Shown here: in pieces, positions 14,564 through 29,379 of the stretch | Layout: each line of letters opens with the position of its first letter | Numbering within the stretch: position 1 is the stretch's first letter | Assembly (NCBI RefSeq): GCF_050948215.1 | Contig: NW_027488871.1 | Span: 186,001-250,000 of the forward strand | Length of the DNA stretch: 64,000 bases | Direction: 5' to 3' | From: Halictus rubicundus | Lineage: Eukaryota; Arthropoda; Insecta; Hymenoptera; Halictidae | The notes under the pieces: generated by a model | The model's database searches: none | Seen by the model: only the letters and a program-made list of their open reading frames with translations | What the model was told of the DNA's origin: nothing | Position numbers and translations under genes: made by a program

Positions 14564-16350
14564 GGATAGATGATAGGATAGGATAGAGGATAGGATTGGA
14601 TAGAGGATAGGATAGGATAGAGGATAGGATAGGATAGAGGATAGGATAGGGGATTGGATACGATAGGGGATAGGAGACGATAGAGGATAGGATAGGATAG
14701 AGGATAGGATAGAGAATAGGATAGGATAGTGGATAGGATAGAGGATTGGATATGATAGGGGATTGGATAGGATAGAGGATAGGATAGGATAGAGGATAGG
14801 ATGGGATAGAGGATAGGATAGGATAGTGGATAGGATAGGATAGAGGATAGGATAGGATAGAGGATGGGATAGGATAGAGGATAGGATAGGATACAGGATA
14901 GGATAGGATAGAGGATAGGATAGGATAGAGGATACGATATAGGATTGGATAGGATAGAGAATAGGATACGATAGAGGATAGGATAGGATTGGACTGAGAA
15001 TAGGATGGGATAGAGGATAGGATAGGATACAGGATAGGATAGGATAGAGGATAGGGTAGGATAGAGGATAGGATAGGATAGAGGATAGGATAGGATAGAG
15101 GATCGGATAGGATAGAGGATAGGATGAGTTAGAGGATAGGATTGGATAGATTACAGGATAGGACAGAGGATATGATATTAAAGGTGATAGGATAGGACAG
15201 AGGATAGGATAGGATAGAGGATAGTATAGGACAGAGGATAGGATTGAGGATAGATTTTACGATAGAGGATAGGATAAGATAGAGGATAGGATAGGATAGA
15301 GGATAGTATAGGACAAGGGATGGGATTGAGGATAGATTAGACGATAGAGGATAGGATAGGATAGAGGATAGGATACGATGGAGGATATGATAGGATAGAG
15401 GATAGGATAGGATAGAGGATAGGATAGGATAGAGGATAGGATAGGATAGAGGATAGTATAGGACAGAGGATAGGATTGAGGATAGATTATACGATAGAGG
15501 ATAGGATAGGATAGAGGATAGGATAGGATAGAGGACAGGATAGGATAGAGGATAGGATAGGGTAGAGGATAGGATACGATAGAGGATAGTATCGCAAAGA
15601 GTGTAGGATAGGGCATTGGATAGGATAGAGGACACGAGGCGATAGCGGGTAGGATAGGATAGAGGATAGGATAGGATAGAGAATGGGATAGGATAGAGGA
15701 TAGGATAGGATAGAGGATAGGATAGAGGATAGGATAGGATAGAGGATAGGATAGAGGATAGGATAGGATAGAGGATAGGATAGAGGATAGGATAGAGGAT
15801 AGGATAGGATAGAGGATAGAATAGAGGATAGGATAGAGGATAGGATAGAGGATAGGATAGAGGATAGGATAGGATAGAGGATAGGATAGGATAGAGGATA
15901 GGATAGGATAGCAAGATAGGATAGGATAGAGCATGGGATAGGATAGAGGATAGGATAGGATACAGGATAGGATAGGATAGAGGATAGGATAGGATAGAGG
16001 ATACGATATAGGATTGGATAGGATAGAGAATAGGATACGATAGAGGATAGGATAGGATTGGACTGAGAATAGGATGGGATAGAGGATAGGATAGGATAGA
16101 GGATAGGATAGGATAGAGGATAGGATAGGATAGAGGATAGGATAGGATAGAGTATCGGATAGGATAGAGGATAGGATGAGTTAGAGGATAGGATAGGATA
16201 GATTACAGGATAGGACAGAGGATATGATATTAAAGGTGATAGGATAGGACAGAGTATAGGATAGGATAGAGGATAGTATAGGACAGAGGATAGGATTGAG
16301 GATAGATTATACGATAGAGGATAGGATAGGATAGAGGATAGGATAGGATG
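14564..16350 (+). repeat. Mosaic copy of 2.88-3.3 kb joined to 3.94-5.37 kb
   Basis: From about 14,564 to 14,990 the sequence follows 2,883-3,310 (offset 11,681), including GGGATAGATGATAGG and GGGGATTGGATACGATAGG. From 14,932 it follows 3,938-5,370 (offset 10,994, then 10,977). The switch lies in or near the ATACGATATAGG module, which is itself repeated at 3,251 and 3,938. Unequal exchange between those two repeats would produce such a junction. Confidence 0.78.
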
Positions 16351-19300
16351 GACGATAGGATAGGATAGAGGATAGGATAGGATAGAGGATAGGGTAGGAT
16401 AGAGGATAGGATAGGATAGAGGATAGGATAGGATAGAGGATCGGATAGGATAGAGGATAGGATGAGTTAGAGGATAGGATAGGATAGATTACAGGATAGG
16501 ACAGAGGATATGATATTAAAGGTGATAGGATAGGAAAGAGGATAGGATAGGATAGAGGATAGTATAGGACAGAGGATAGGATTGAGGATAGATTATACGA
16601 TAGAGGATAGGATAGGATAGAGGATAGGATATGATAGAGGATAGTATAGGACAGAGGATAGGATTGAGGATAGATTATACGATAGAGGATAGGATAGGAT
16701 AGAGGATAGGATAGGATGGAGGATAGGATAGGATAGAGGATAGGATAGGATAGAGGATAGGATAGGATAGAGAATAGTATAGGATAGAGAATAGGATAGA
16801 TTATAGGATAGAGGATAGGATAGAGGATAGGATAGAGGATAGGATAGAGGATAGGATAGGATAGAGGATAGGATAGAGGATAGGATAGAGGATAGGATAG
16901 GATAGAGATTAGGATAGGATAGAGGATAGGATAGGATAGAGGATAGGATAGGATACAGAATAGGATACGATAGAGGATAGGATAGGATAGGATAAAGGAT
17001 AGGATAGGATAGAGGGTAGGATAAGATAGAGGATAGGATAGGATAGAGGATACGATATAGGATTGGATAGGATAGAGAATAGGATACGATAAAGGATAGG
17101 ACAGGTTTGGATAGAGAATAGCATGGGATAGAGGATAGGATAGGATAGAGGATACGATAGGATAGAGAATAGAATAGGATGGAGGATAGGATAGGATAGA
17201 GGATAGGATAGGATAGCGGATAGGATAGGATAGAGGATAGGATAGGATAGAGGACAGGATAGGATAGAGGATAGTATCGGACAGAGGATAGGATTGAGGA
17301 TAGATTATACGATAGAGGATAGGATGGGGGATAGGATAGGATAGAGGATAGGGTAGGAAAGAAGATAGGATAGAGGATAGGATAGAGGATAGGATAGAGG
17401 ATAGGATAGGATAGAGGATAGGATAGAGGATAGAATAGAGGATAGGATAGAGGATAGGATAGGATAGAGGATAGGATAGGATAGAGGATAGGATAGAGGA
17501 TAGAATAGAGGATAGGATAGACGATAGGATAGGATAGAGGATAGGATAGGATAGAAGATAGGATAGGATAGAGGATAGGATAGGATAGAGGATAGGATAT
17601 GATAGAGGATAGGATTGAGGATAGATTATACGATAGAGCATAGGATAGGATAGAGGATAGGATAGGATAGAGGATAGGATAGGATTGAGGATAGGATAGG
17701 ATAGAGGAAAGGATAGTATAGAGGATCGGATAGGTGATTGGATAGGATAGAGGATAGGATAGGATAGAGGATAGGATAGGATAGAGGATAGGATAGGATA
17801 GAGGATAGGATAGGATAGAGGATAGGATAGGATAGAGGATAGGATGGGATAGAGGATAGTATAGAATAGAGGATAGGATAGGATAGGATAGGATAGAGGA
17901 TAGGATAGGATAGAGGATAGGATAGGATAGAGGATAGGATAGGATAGAGGATAGGATAGAATAGAGGATAGGATAGGATTGAGGATGGGATAGGATTGAG
18001 GATAGGATAGGATAGAGGATAGGATAGGATAGAGGATAGGATAGGATGTATGATAGGACATGACAGAGGATGGGATAGGATGGATGATAGGACATGACAG
18101 AGGATGGGATAGTATAGAGTATAGGATTGGATAGAGGATAGGATAGGATAGAGGATAGGATAGGATAGAGGATAGGATAGGATAGAGGATATGATAGGAT
18201 AGGGGATAGGATAGGATGGAGGATAGGATAGGATAGAGGATAGGATAGGATAGAGGATAGGATAGGATAGAGGATAGGATAGGATAGATGATAGGATAGG
18301 ATAGAGGATAGGATAGGATAGATGATAGGATAGGATAGAGGATAGGATGGGATAGAGGATAGGATAGGATAGAGGATAGGATAGGATAGATGATAGGATA
18401 GGATAGAGGATAGGATTGGATAGCGGATAGGATTGGATAGAGGATAGGATAGGATAGAGGATAGGATAGGATAGAGGATTGGATAGGATAGAGGATAGAG
18501 GATAGAATAGAGGATAGGATATAGGATAGAGGATAGGATAGAGGATAGAATAGAGGATAGGATAGAGGATAGGATAGGATAGAGGATAGGATAGAGGATA
18601 GGATAGGATAGAAGATAGGATAGGATAGAGGATAGGATAGGATTGGACTGAGAATAGGATGGGATAGAGGATATGATAGGATAGAGGATAGGATAGGATA
18701 GAGGATGGGATAGGATAGAGGATAGGATAGGATAGAGGATAGGGTAGGATAGAGGATAGGATAGGATAGAGGATAGGATAGGATAGAGGATCGGATAGGA
18801 TAGAGTATAGGATGAGTTAGGGGATAGGATAGGATAGATTACAGGATAGGACAGAGGATATGATATTAAAGGTGATAGGATAGGACAGAGGATAGGATAG
18901 GATAGAGGATAGTATAGGACAGAGGATAGGATTGAGGATAGATTATACGATAGAGGATAGGATAGGATAGAGGATAGGATATGATAGAGGATAGTATAGG
19001 ACAGAGGATAGGATTGAGGATAGATTATACGATAGAGGATAGGATAGGATAGAGGATAGGATAGGATGGAGGATAGGATAGGATAGAGGATAGGATAGGA
19101 TAGAGGATAGGATAGGATAGAGAATAGTATAGGATAGAGAATAGGATAGATTATAGGATAGAGGATAGGATAGAGGATAGGATAGAGGATAGGATAGAGG
19201 ATAGGATAGGATAGAGGATAGGATAGAGGATAGGATAGGATAGAGATTAGGATAGGATAGAGGATAGGATAGGATACAGAATAGGATACGATAGAGGATA

Positions 19301-22109
19301 GGATAGGATAGGATAAAGGATAGGATAGGATAGAGGGTAGGATAAGATAGAGGATAGGATAGGATAGAGGATACGATATAGGATTGGATAGGATAGAGAA
19401 TAGGATACGATAAAGGATAGGACAGGATTGGATAGAGAATAGCATGGGATAGAGGATAGGATAGGATAGAGGATACGATAGGATAGAGAATAGAATAGGA
19501 TGGAGGATAGGATAGGATAGAGGATAGGATAGGATAGCGGATAGGATAGGATAGAGGATAGGATAGGATAGAGGACAGGATAGGATAGAGGATAGTATCG
19601 GACAGAGGATAGGATTGAGGATAGATTATACGATAGAGGATAGGATGGGGGATAGGATAGGATAGAGGATAGGATAGGATAGCGGATAGGATAGGATAGA
19701 GGATAGGATAGGATAGAGGACAGGATAGGATAGAGGATAGTATCGGACAGAGGATAGGATTGAGGATAGATTATACGATAGAGGATAGGATGGGGGATAG
19801 GATAGGATAGAGGATAGGGTAGGAAAGAAGATAGGATAGAGGATAGGATAGAGGATAGGATAGGATAGAGGATAGGATAGAGGATAGAATAGAGGATAGG
19901 ATAGAGGATAGGATAGGATAGAGGATAGGATAGGATAGAGGATAGGATAGGATAGAGGATAGGATAGAGGATAGAATAGAGGATAGGATAGACGATAGGA
20001 TAGGATAGAGGATAGGATAGGATAGAACATAGGATAGGATAAAGGATAGGATAGGATAGAGGATAGGATATGATAGAGGATAGGATTGAGGATAGATTAT
20101 ACGATAGAGCATAGGATAGGATAGAGGATAGGATAGGATAGAGGATAGGATAGGATTGAGGATAGGATAGGATAGAGGAAAGGATAGTATAGAGGATCGG
20201 ATAGGTGATTGGATAGGATAGAGGATAGGATAGGATAGAGGATAGGATAGGATAGAGGATAGGATAGGATAGAGGATAGGATAGGATAGAGGATAGGATA
20301 GGATAGAGGATAGGATGGGATAGAGGATAGTATAGAATAGAGGATAGGATAGGATAGGATAGGATAGAGGATAGGCTAGGATAGAGGATAGGATAGGATA
20401 GAGGATAGGATAGAATAGAGGATAGGATAGGATTGAGGATGGGATAGGATTGAGGATAGGATAGGATAGAGGATAGGATAGGATAGAGGATAGGATAGGA
20501 TGGATGATAGGACATGACAGAGGATGGGATAGGATGGATGATAGGACATGACAGAGGATGGGATAGTATAGAGTATAGGATTGGATAGAGGATAGGATAG
20601 GATAGAGGATAGGATAGGATAGAGGATAGGATAGGATAGAGGATATGATAGGATAGGGGATAGGATAGGATGGAGGATAGGATAGGATAGAGGATAGGAT
20701 AGGATAGAGGATAGGATAGAGGATAGGATAGGATAGAGGATAGGATTGGATAGCGGATAGGATTGGATAGAGGATAGGATAGGATAGAGGATAAGATAGG
20801 ATAGAGGATAGGATAGGATAGAGGATAGGATAGGATAGAGGATAGGATAGGATAGAGGATAGGATAGGATAGATGATAGGATAGGATAGAGGATAGGATA
20901 GGATAGATGATAGGATAGGATAGAGGATAGGATGGGATAGAGGATAGGATAGGATAGAGGATAGGATAGGATAGATGATAGGATAGGATAGAGGATAGGA
21001 TTGGATAGCGGATAGGATTGGATAGAGGATAGGATAGGATAGAGGATAGGATAGGATAGAGGATAGGATAGGATTGAGAATAGGATAGGGGATTGGATAT
21101 TATAGAGGATAGAGGATAGGATAGGATAGAGGATAGGATAGGATTGAGAATAGGATAGGATATATGATATTATCGGATAGAGGATAGGATACTATAGAGG
21201 ATACGATATTATAGAGGATAGGATAGGATAGAGGATAGGATAGGATAGAGGATAGGATAGGATAGAGGATAGGATGGGATAGAGGATAGGATAGGATAGA
21301 GGATAGGATAGGATAGAGGATAGGAAAGGGTAGATGATAGGTTAGGATAGAGGATAGGATAGGATAGAGGATAGGATAGGATAGAGGATAGGAGACGATA
21401 GAAGATAGGATATGAAAGGATAAAGAATAAGATAGGATAGATGATATTATAGGAAAGAGTATAGGATATGATAGAGGATACGATATTATAGAGGATAGGA
21501 TAGGATAGAGGATTGGATAGAATAGAGGATTGGATAGGATAGAGGATAGAGGATAGAATAGAGGATAGGATATAGGATTGGATAGGATAGAGGATAGGAT
21601 ATAGGATTGGATAGGATAGAGGATAGGATACGTTAGAGGATAGGATAGGGTAGGATAGAAAATAGGATAGGATGGATGATATTATAGGATAGAGGATAGG
21701 ATAGGATAGTGGATAGGATGGGATAGAGGATAGGATAGGACAGAGGATAGGATAGGATAGAGGATAGTATAGGACAGAGGATAGGATTGAGGATAGATTA
21801 TACGATAGAGGATAGGATAGGATAGAGGATAGGATATGATAGAGGATAGTATAGGACAGAGGATAGGATTGAGGATAGATTATACGATAGAGGATAGGAT
21901 AGGATAGAGGATAGGATAGGATGGAGGATAGGATAGGATAGAGGATAGGATAGGATAGAGGATAGGATAGGATAGAGAATAGTATAGGATAGAGAATAGG
22001 ATAGATTATAGGATAGAGGATAGGATAGAGGATAGGATAGAGGATAGGATAGAGGATAGGATAGGATAGAGGATAGGATAGAGGATAGGATAGGATAGAG
22101 ATTAGGATA

Positions 22110-24620
22110 GGATAGAGGATAGGATAGGATAGAGGATAGGATAGGATACAGAATAGGATACGATAGAGGATAGGATAGGATAGGATAAAGGATAGGATAG
22201 GATAGAGGGTAGGATAAGATAGAGGATAGGATAGGATAGAGGATACGATATAGGATTGGATAGGATAGAGAATAGGATACGATAAAGGATAGGACAGGAT
22301 TGGATAGAGAATAGCATGGGATAGAGGATAGGATAGGATAGAGGATACGATAGGATAGAGAATAGAATAGGATGGAGGATAGGATAGGATAGAGGATAGG
22401 ATAGGATAGCGGATAGGATAGGATAGAGGATAGGATAGGATAGAGGACAGGATAGGATAGAGGATAGTATCGGACAGAGGATAGGATTGAGGATAGATTA
22501 TACGATAGAGGATAGGATGGGGGATAGGATAGGATAGAGGATAGGATAGGAAAGAAGATAGGATAGAGGATAGGATAGAGGATAGGATAGGATAGAGGAT
22601 AGGATAGAGGATAGAATAGAGGATAGGATAGAGGATAGGATAGGATAGAGGATAGGATAGGATAGAGGATAGGATAGGATAGAGGATAGGATAGAGGATA
22701 GAATAGAGGATAGGATAGACGATAGGATAGGATAGAGGATAGGATAGGATAGAAGATAGTATAGGATAGAGGATAGGATAGGATAGAGGATAGGATATGA
22801 TAGAGGATAGGATTGAGGATAGATTATACGATAGAGCATAGGATAGGATAGAGGATAGGATAGGATAGGATAGAGGAAAGGATAGTATAGAGGATCGGAT
22901 AGGTGATTGGATAGGATAGAGGATAGGATAGGATAGAGGATAGGATAGGATAGAGGATAGGATAGGATAGAGGATAGGATAGGATAGAGGATAGGATAGG
23001 ATAGAGGATAGGATAGGATAGAGGATAGGATGGGATAGAGGATAGTATAGAATAGAGGATAGGATAGGATAGGATAGGATAGAGGATAGGATAGGATAGA
23101 GGATAGGATAGGATTGAGGATGGGATAGGATTGAGGATAGGATAGGATAGAGGATAGGATAGGATAGAGGATAGGATAGGATGGATGATAGGACATGACA
23201 GAGGATGGGATAGGATGGATGATAGGACATGACAGAGGATGGGATAGTATAGAGTATAGGATTGGATAGAGGATAGGATAGGATAGAGGATAGGATAGGA
23301 TAGAGGATAGGATAGGATAGAGGATATGATAGGATAGGGGATAGGATAGAGGATAGGATAGGATAGAGGATAGGATAGAGGATAGGATAGGATAGAGGAT
23401 AGGATAGGATACAGAATAGGATACGATAGAGGATAGGATAGGATAGGATAAAGGATAGGATAGGATAGAGGGTAGGATAAGATAGAGGATAGGATAGGAT
23501 AGAGGATACGATATAGGATTGGATAGGATAGAGAATAGGATACGATAAAGGATAGGACAGGATTGGATAGAGAATAGCATGGGATAGAGGATAGGATAGG
23601 ATAGAGGATACGATAGGATAGAGAATAGAATAGGATGGAGGATAGGATAGGATAGAGGATAGGATAGGATAGCGGATAGGATAGGATAGAGGATAGGATA
23701 GGATAGAGGACAGGATAGGATAGAGGATAGTATCGGACAGAGGATAGGATTGAGGATAGATTATACGATAGAGGATAGGATGGGGGATAGGATAGGATAG
23801 AGGATAGGATAGGAAAGAAGATAGGATAGAGGATAGGATAGAGGATAGGATAGGATAGAGGATAGGATAGAGGATAGAATAGAGGATAGGATAGAGGATA
23901 GGATAGGATAGAGGATAGGATAGGATAGAGGATAGGATAGGATAGAGGATAGGATAGAGGATAGAATAGAGGATAGGATAGACGATAGGATAGGATAGAG
24001 GATAGGATAGGATAGAAGATAGTATAGGATAGAGGATAGGATAGGATAGAGGATAGGATATGATAGAGGATAGGATTGAGGATAGATTATACGATAGAGC
24101 ATAGGATAGGATAGAGGATAGGATAGGATAGGATAGAGGAAAGGATAGTATAGAGGATCGGATAGGTGATTGGATAGGATAGAGGATAGGATAGGATAGA
24201 GGATAGGATAGGATAGAGGATAGGATAGGATAGAGGATAGGATAGGATAGAGGATAGGATAGGATAGAGGATAGGATAGGATAGAGGATAGGATGGGATA
24301 GAGGATAGTATAGAATAGAGGATAGGATAGGATAGGATAGGATAGAGGATAGGATAGGATAGAGGATAGGATAGGATTGAGGATGGGATAGGATTGAGGA
24401 TAGGATAGGATAGAGGATAGGATAGGATAGAGGATAGGATAGGATGGATGATAGGACATGACAGAGGATGGGATAGGATGGATGATAGGACATGACAGAG
24501 GATGGGATAGTATAGAGTATAGGATTGGATAGAGGATAGGATAGGATAGAGGATAGGATAGGATAGAGGATAGGATAGGATAGAGGATATGATAGGATAG
24601 GGGATAGGATAGGATGGAGG
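22110..24620 (+). repeat. 1,263-bp tandem duplication (about 22.11-23.36 and 23.37-24.62 kb)
   Basis: Offset 1,263 holds at every landmark tested: TACAGAATAGG at 22,147 and 23,410, GAGGATACGATAGG at 22,341 and 23,604, GCATGGG at 22,317 and 23,580, and the GACATGACAG doublet at 23,192 and 24,455. The copies diverge just before 22,110/23,375 and just after 23,350/24,613. Because 1,263 is divisible by 3, the longest spurious - strand open frame (21,209-24,493) reads through both copies in one frame. Confidence 0.9.
22255..22325 (+). repeat. Box 4 variant with GATAGAGAATAGCATGGG, 10 copies
   Basis: A derivative of box 4 in which GATACGATAAAGGATAGG, then ACAGGATTGGATAGAG, then AATAGCATGGGATAG replaces the GGACTGAG form. 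The GCATGGG landmark falls at about 10,125, 17,124, 19,445, 22,317, 23,580, 27,138, 27,753, 30,067, 33,665 and 39,834. The copy at 17,124 has GTTTGG in place of GATTGG. Spacings of 1,263 (22,317 to 23,580), 615 (27,138 to 27,753) and 6,169 (33,665 to 39,834) match independently seen duplications. Confidence 0.88.
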
Positions 24621-26989
24621 ATAGGATAGGATAGAGGATAGGATAGGATAGAGGATAGGATAGAGGATAGGATAGGATAGAGGATAGGATTGGATAGCGG
24701 ATAGGATTGGATAGAGGATAGGATAGGATAGAGGATAAGATAGGATAGAGGATAGGATAGGATAGAGGATAGGATAGGATAGAGGATAGGATAGGATAGA
24801 GGATAGGATGGGGTAGAGGATAGGATAGGATAGAGGATAGGATAGGATAGATGATAGGATAGGATAGAGGATAGGATTGGATAGCGGATAGGATTGGATA
24901 GAGGATAGGATAGGATAGAGGATAGGATAGGATAGAGGATAGGATAGGATTGAGAATAGGATAGGGGATTGGATATTATAGAGGATAGAGGATAGGATAG
25001 GATAGAGGATAGGATAGGATAGAGGATAGGATAGAGGATAGAGGATAGGATAGGATAGAGAATAGGATAGGATATATGATATTATCGGATAGAGGATAGG
25101 ATACTATAGAGGATACGATATTATAGAGGATAGGATAGGATAGAGGATAGGATAGGATAGAGGATAGGATAGGATAGAGGATAGGATGGGATAGAGGATA
25201 GGATAGGATAGAGGATAGGATAGGATAGAGGATAGGAAAGGGTAGATGATAGGTTAGGATAGAGGATAGGATAGGATAGAGGATAGGATAGGATAGAGGA
25301 TAGGAGACGATAGAAGATAGGATATGATAGGATAAAGAATAAGATAGGATAGATGATATTATAGGAAAGAGTATAGGATATGATAGAGGATACGATATTA
25401 TAGAGGATAGGATAGGATAGAGGATTGGATAGAATAGAGGATTGGATAGGATAGAGGATAGAGGATAGAATAGAGGATAGGATATAGGATTGGATAGGAT
25501 AGAGGATAGGATATAGTATTGGATAGGATAGAGGATAGGATACGTTAGAGGATAGGATAGGGTAGGATAGAAAATAGGATAGGATGGATGATATTATAGG
25601 ATAGAGGATAGGATAGGATAGAGGATATGATAGGATAGAGGATAGGATGGGATAGAGGATAGGATAGGGTAGGATAGAGAATAGGATAGGATGGATGATA
25701 TTATAGGATAGAGGACAGGATAGGATAGAGGATGCGATATTGTAGAGAAGAGGATCGAATAGAGGAAATTATAGGGGATTGGATAGGATAGAGGATAGGA
25801 TAGAGGATAGGATAGGATAGAGTATAGGATATAGAATTGGATAGGATAGAGGATAGGATACGATAGAGGATTGGATAGGGTAGGATAGAGAATAGGATAG
25901 GATGGATGATATTATAGGATAGAGGACAGGATAGGATAGAGGATGCGATATGATAAAGAAGAGGATTGAATAGAGGTAATGATAGGGGATTGGATAGGAT
26001 AGAGCATAGGATAGAGAATAGGATAGGATAGAGGATAGGATAGGATAGAGGATAGGATAGAGGATAGGATAGGATAGAAGATTGGATAGGGTAGAGGATA
26101 GGATAAGATAGAGGATAGGATAGGATAGAGGATAGGATAGGATGGAGGATAGGATAGGGGATGGGATAGGATAGAGGATAGGATAGGATTCAGGATAGGA
26201 TAGGATAGAGGATAGGATAGAGGATAGGATAGAGGATAGGGTAGGATAGAGGATAGGATAGGATAGAGGATGAGATAGAATAGAGGATAGGATAGGATAG
26301 AGGATAGGATAGGATAGAGGATAGGATAGGATAGAGGATGGGATAGGATAGAGGATAGGATGGGATAGAGAATAGCATAGGATAGAGAATAGGATAGGAT
26401 AAAGGATAGGATAGGTTACAGGACAGGATAGGATAGGATAGAGGATAGGATAGGTTATAGGACAGGATAGGATAGGATAGAGGATAGGATAGGATAGAGG
26501 ATAGGATAGGATAGAGGATAGGATAGGATAGAGGATAGGATAGGATAGAGGATAGGATGGGATAGAGGATAGGATAGGGGATTGGATACGATAGGGGATA
26601 GGAGACGATAGAGGATAGGATAGGATAGAGGATAGGATAGGTTACAGGACAGGATAGGATAGGATAGAGGATAGGATAGGATAGAGGATAGGATAGGATA
26701 GAGGATAGGATAGGATAGAGGATAGGATAGGATAGAGGATAGGATAGGATAGAGGATAGGATAGGATAGAGGATAGGATGGGATAGAGGATAGGATAGGG
26801 GATTGGATACGATAGGGGATAGGAGACGATAGAGGATAGGATAGGATAGAGGATAGTATAGAGAATAGGATAGGATAGAGGATAGGATAGAGGATTGGAT
26901 ATGATAGGGGATTGGATAGGATAGAGGATAGGATAGGATAGAGGATAGGATGGGATAGAGGATAGGATAGGATAGTGGATAGGATAGGA

Positions 26990-28215
26990 TAGAGGATAGG
27001 ATAGGATAGAGGATGGGATAGGATAGAGGATAGGATAGGATACAGGATAGGATAGGATAGAGGATAGGATATAGGATTGGATAGGATAGAGAATAGGATA
27101 CGATAAAGGATAGGACAGGATTGGATAGAGAATAGCATGGGATAGAGGATAGGATAGGATAGAGGATAGGATAGGATAGAGAATAGAATAGGATGGAGGA
27201 TAGGATAGGATAGAGGATAGGATAGGATAGCGGATAGGATAGGATAGAGGATAGGATAGGATAGAGGACAGGATAGGATAGAGGATAGTATCGGACAGAG
27301 GATAGGATTGAGGATAGATTATACGATAGAGGATAGGATGGGGGATAGGATAGGATAGAGGATAGGATAGGAAAGAAGATAGGATAGAGGATAGGATAGA
27401 GGATAGGATAGAGGATAGGATAGGATAGAGGATAGGATAGAGGATAGAATAGAGGATAGGATAGAGGATAGGATAGGATAGAGGATAGGATAGGATAGAG
27501 GATAGTATAGGATAGAGGATAGGATAGAGGATAGAATAGAGGATAGGATAGACGATAGGATAGGATAGAGGATAGGATAGGATAGAAGATAGGATAGGAT
27601 AGGATAGAGGATAGGATAGGATAGAGGATGGGATAGGATAGAGGATAGGATAGGATACAGGATAGGATAGGATAGAGGATAGGATATAGGATTGGATAGG
27701 ATAGAGAATAGGATACGATAAAGGATAGGACAGGATTGGATAGAGAATAGCATGGGATAGAGGATAGGATAGGATAGAGGATAGGATAGGATAGAGAATA
27801 GAATAGGATGGAGGATAGGATAGGATAGAGGATAGGATAGGATAGCGGATAGGATAGGATAGAGGATAGGATAGGATAGAGGACAGGATAGGATAGAGGA
27901 TAGTATCGGACAGAGGATAGGATTGAGGATAGATTATACGATAGAGGATAGGATGGGGGATAGGATAGGATAGAGGATAGGATAGGAAAGAAGATAGGAT
28001 AGAGGATAGGATAGAGGATAGGATAGAGGATAGGATAGGATAGAGGATAGGATAGAGGATAGAATAGAGGATAGGATAGAGGATAGGATAGGATAGAGGA
28101 TAGGATAGGATAGAGGATAGGATAGGATAGAGGATAGGATAGAGGATAGAATAGAGGATGGGATAGACGATAGGATAGGATAGAGGATAGGATAGGATAG
28201 AGGATAGGATAGGAT
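26990..28215 (+). repeat. 615-bp tandem duplication (about 26.99-27.60 and 27.61-28.21 kb)
   Basis: Offset 615 is constant: GATGGGATAGG at 27,012 and 27,627, GATATAGGATTGG at 27,068 and 27,683, and GCATGGG near 27,138 and 27,753. Both copies hold the box 4 variant with a contracted left part, in which the usual ATACGATATAGG is GGATATAGG. Differences are few. Confidence 0.88.
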
Positions 28216-29379
28216 AGAGGATAGGATAGGATTGAGGATAGGATAGGATAGAGGAAAGGATAGTATAGAGGATCGGATAGGTGATTGGATAGGATAGAGA
28301 ATAGGATAGGATAGAGGATAGGATAGGATAGAGGATAGGATAGGATAGAGGATAGGATAGGATAGGATAGAGGATATGATGGGATAGAGGATAGTATAGA
28401 ATAGAGGATAGGATAGGATAGGATAGGATAGAGGATAGGATAGGATAGAGGATAGGATAGGATAGAGGATAGGATAGGATTGAGGATGGGATAGGATTGA
28501 GGATAGGATAGGATAGAGGATAGGATAGGATAGAGGATAGGATAGGATGGATGATAGGACATGACAGAGGATGGGATAGGATGGATGATAGGACATGACA
28601 GAGGATGGGATAGTATAGAGTATAGGATTGGATAGAGGATAGGATAGGATAGAGGATAGGATAGGATAGAGGATAGGATAGGATAGAGGATAGGATAGGA
28701 TAGGGGATAGGATAGGATGGAGGATAGGATAGGATAGAGGATAGGATAGGATAGAGGATAGGATAGAGGATAGGATAGAGGATAGGATAGGATAGAGGAT
28801 AGGATTGGATAGCGGATAGGATTGGATAGAGGATAGGATAGGATAGAGGATAAGATAGGATAGAGGATAGGATAGGATAGAGGATAGGATAGGATAGAGG
28901 ATAGGATAGGATAGAGGATAGGATAGGATAGATGATAGGATAGGATAGAGGATAGGATAGGATAGATGATAGGATAGGATAGAGGATAGGATGGGATAGA
29001 GGATAGGATAGGATAGAGGATAGGATAGGATAGATGATAGGATAGGATAGAGGATAGGATTGGATAGCGGATAGGATTGGATAGAGGATAGGATAGGATA
29101 GAGGTTAGGATAGGATAGAGGATAGGATAGGATTGAGAATAGGATAGGGGATTGGATATTATAGAGGATAGAGGATAGGATAGGATAGAGGATAGGATAG
29201 GATAGAGGATAGGATAGGATAGAGGATAGGATAGGATAGAGGATAGGATAGAGGATAGAGGATAGGATAGGATAGAGAATAGGATAGGATATATGATATT
29301 ATCGGATAGAGGATAAGATAGGATAGAGGATAGGATAGGATAGAGGATAGGATAGGATAGAGGATAGTATAGGACAGAG

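Noticed and set aside
21209..24493. 1,094-codon open frame on the - strand (and others such as 16,593-19,445, 46,017-48,545, 26,190-28,562, 42,658-44,964)
   Set aside because: The repeat has no stop triplet in any - strand frame, overlapping frames are open together, and the products are periodic strings of Y, P, I, L and S. Start codons are accidental CAT triplets in variant units such as GACATGACAG and GCATGGG. There is no ribosome-binding, splice or codon-bias signal.
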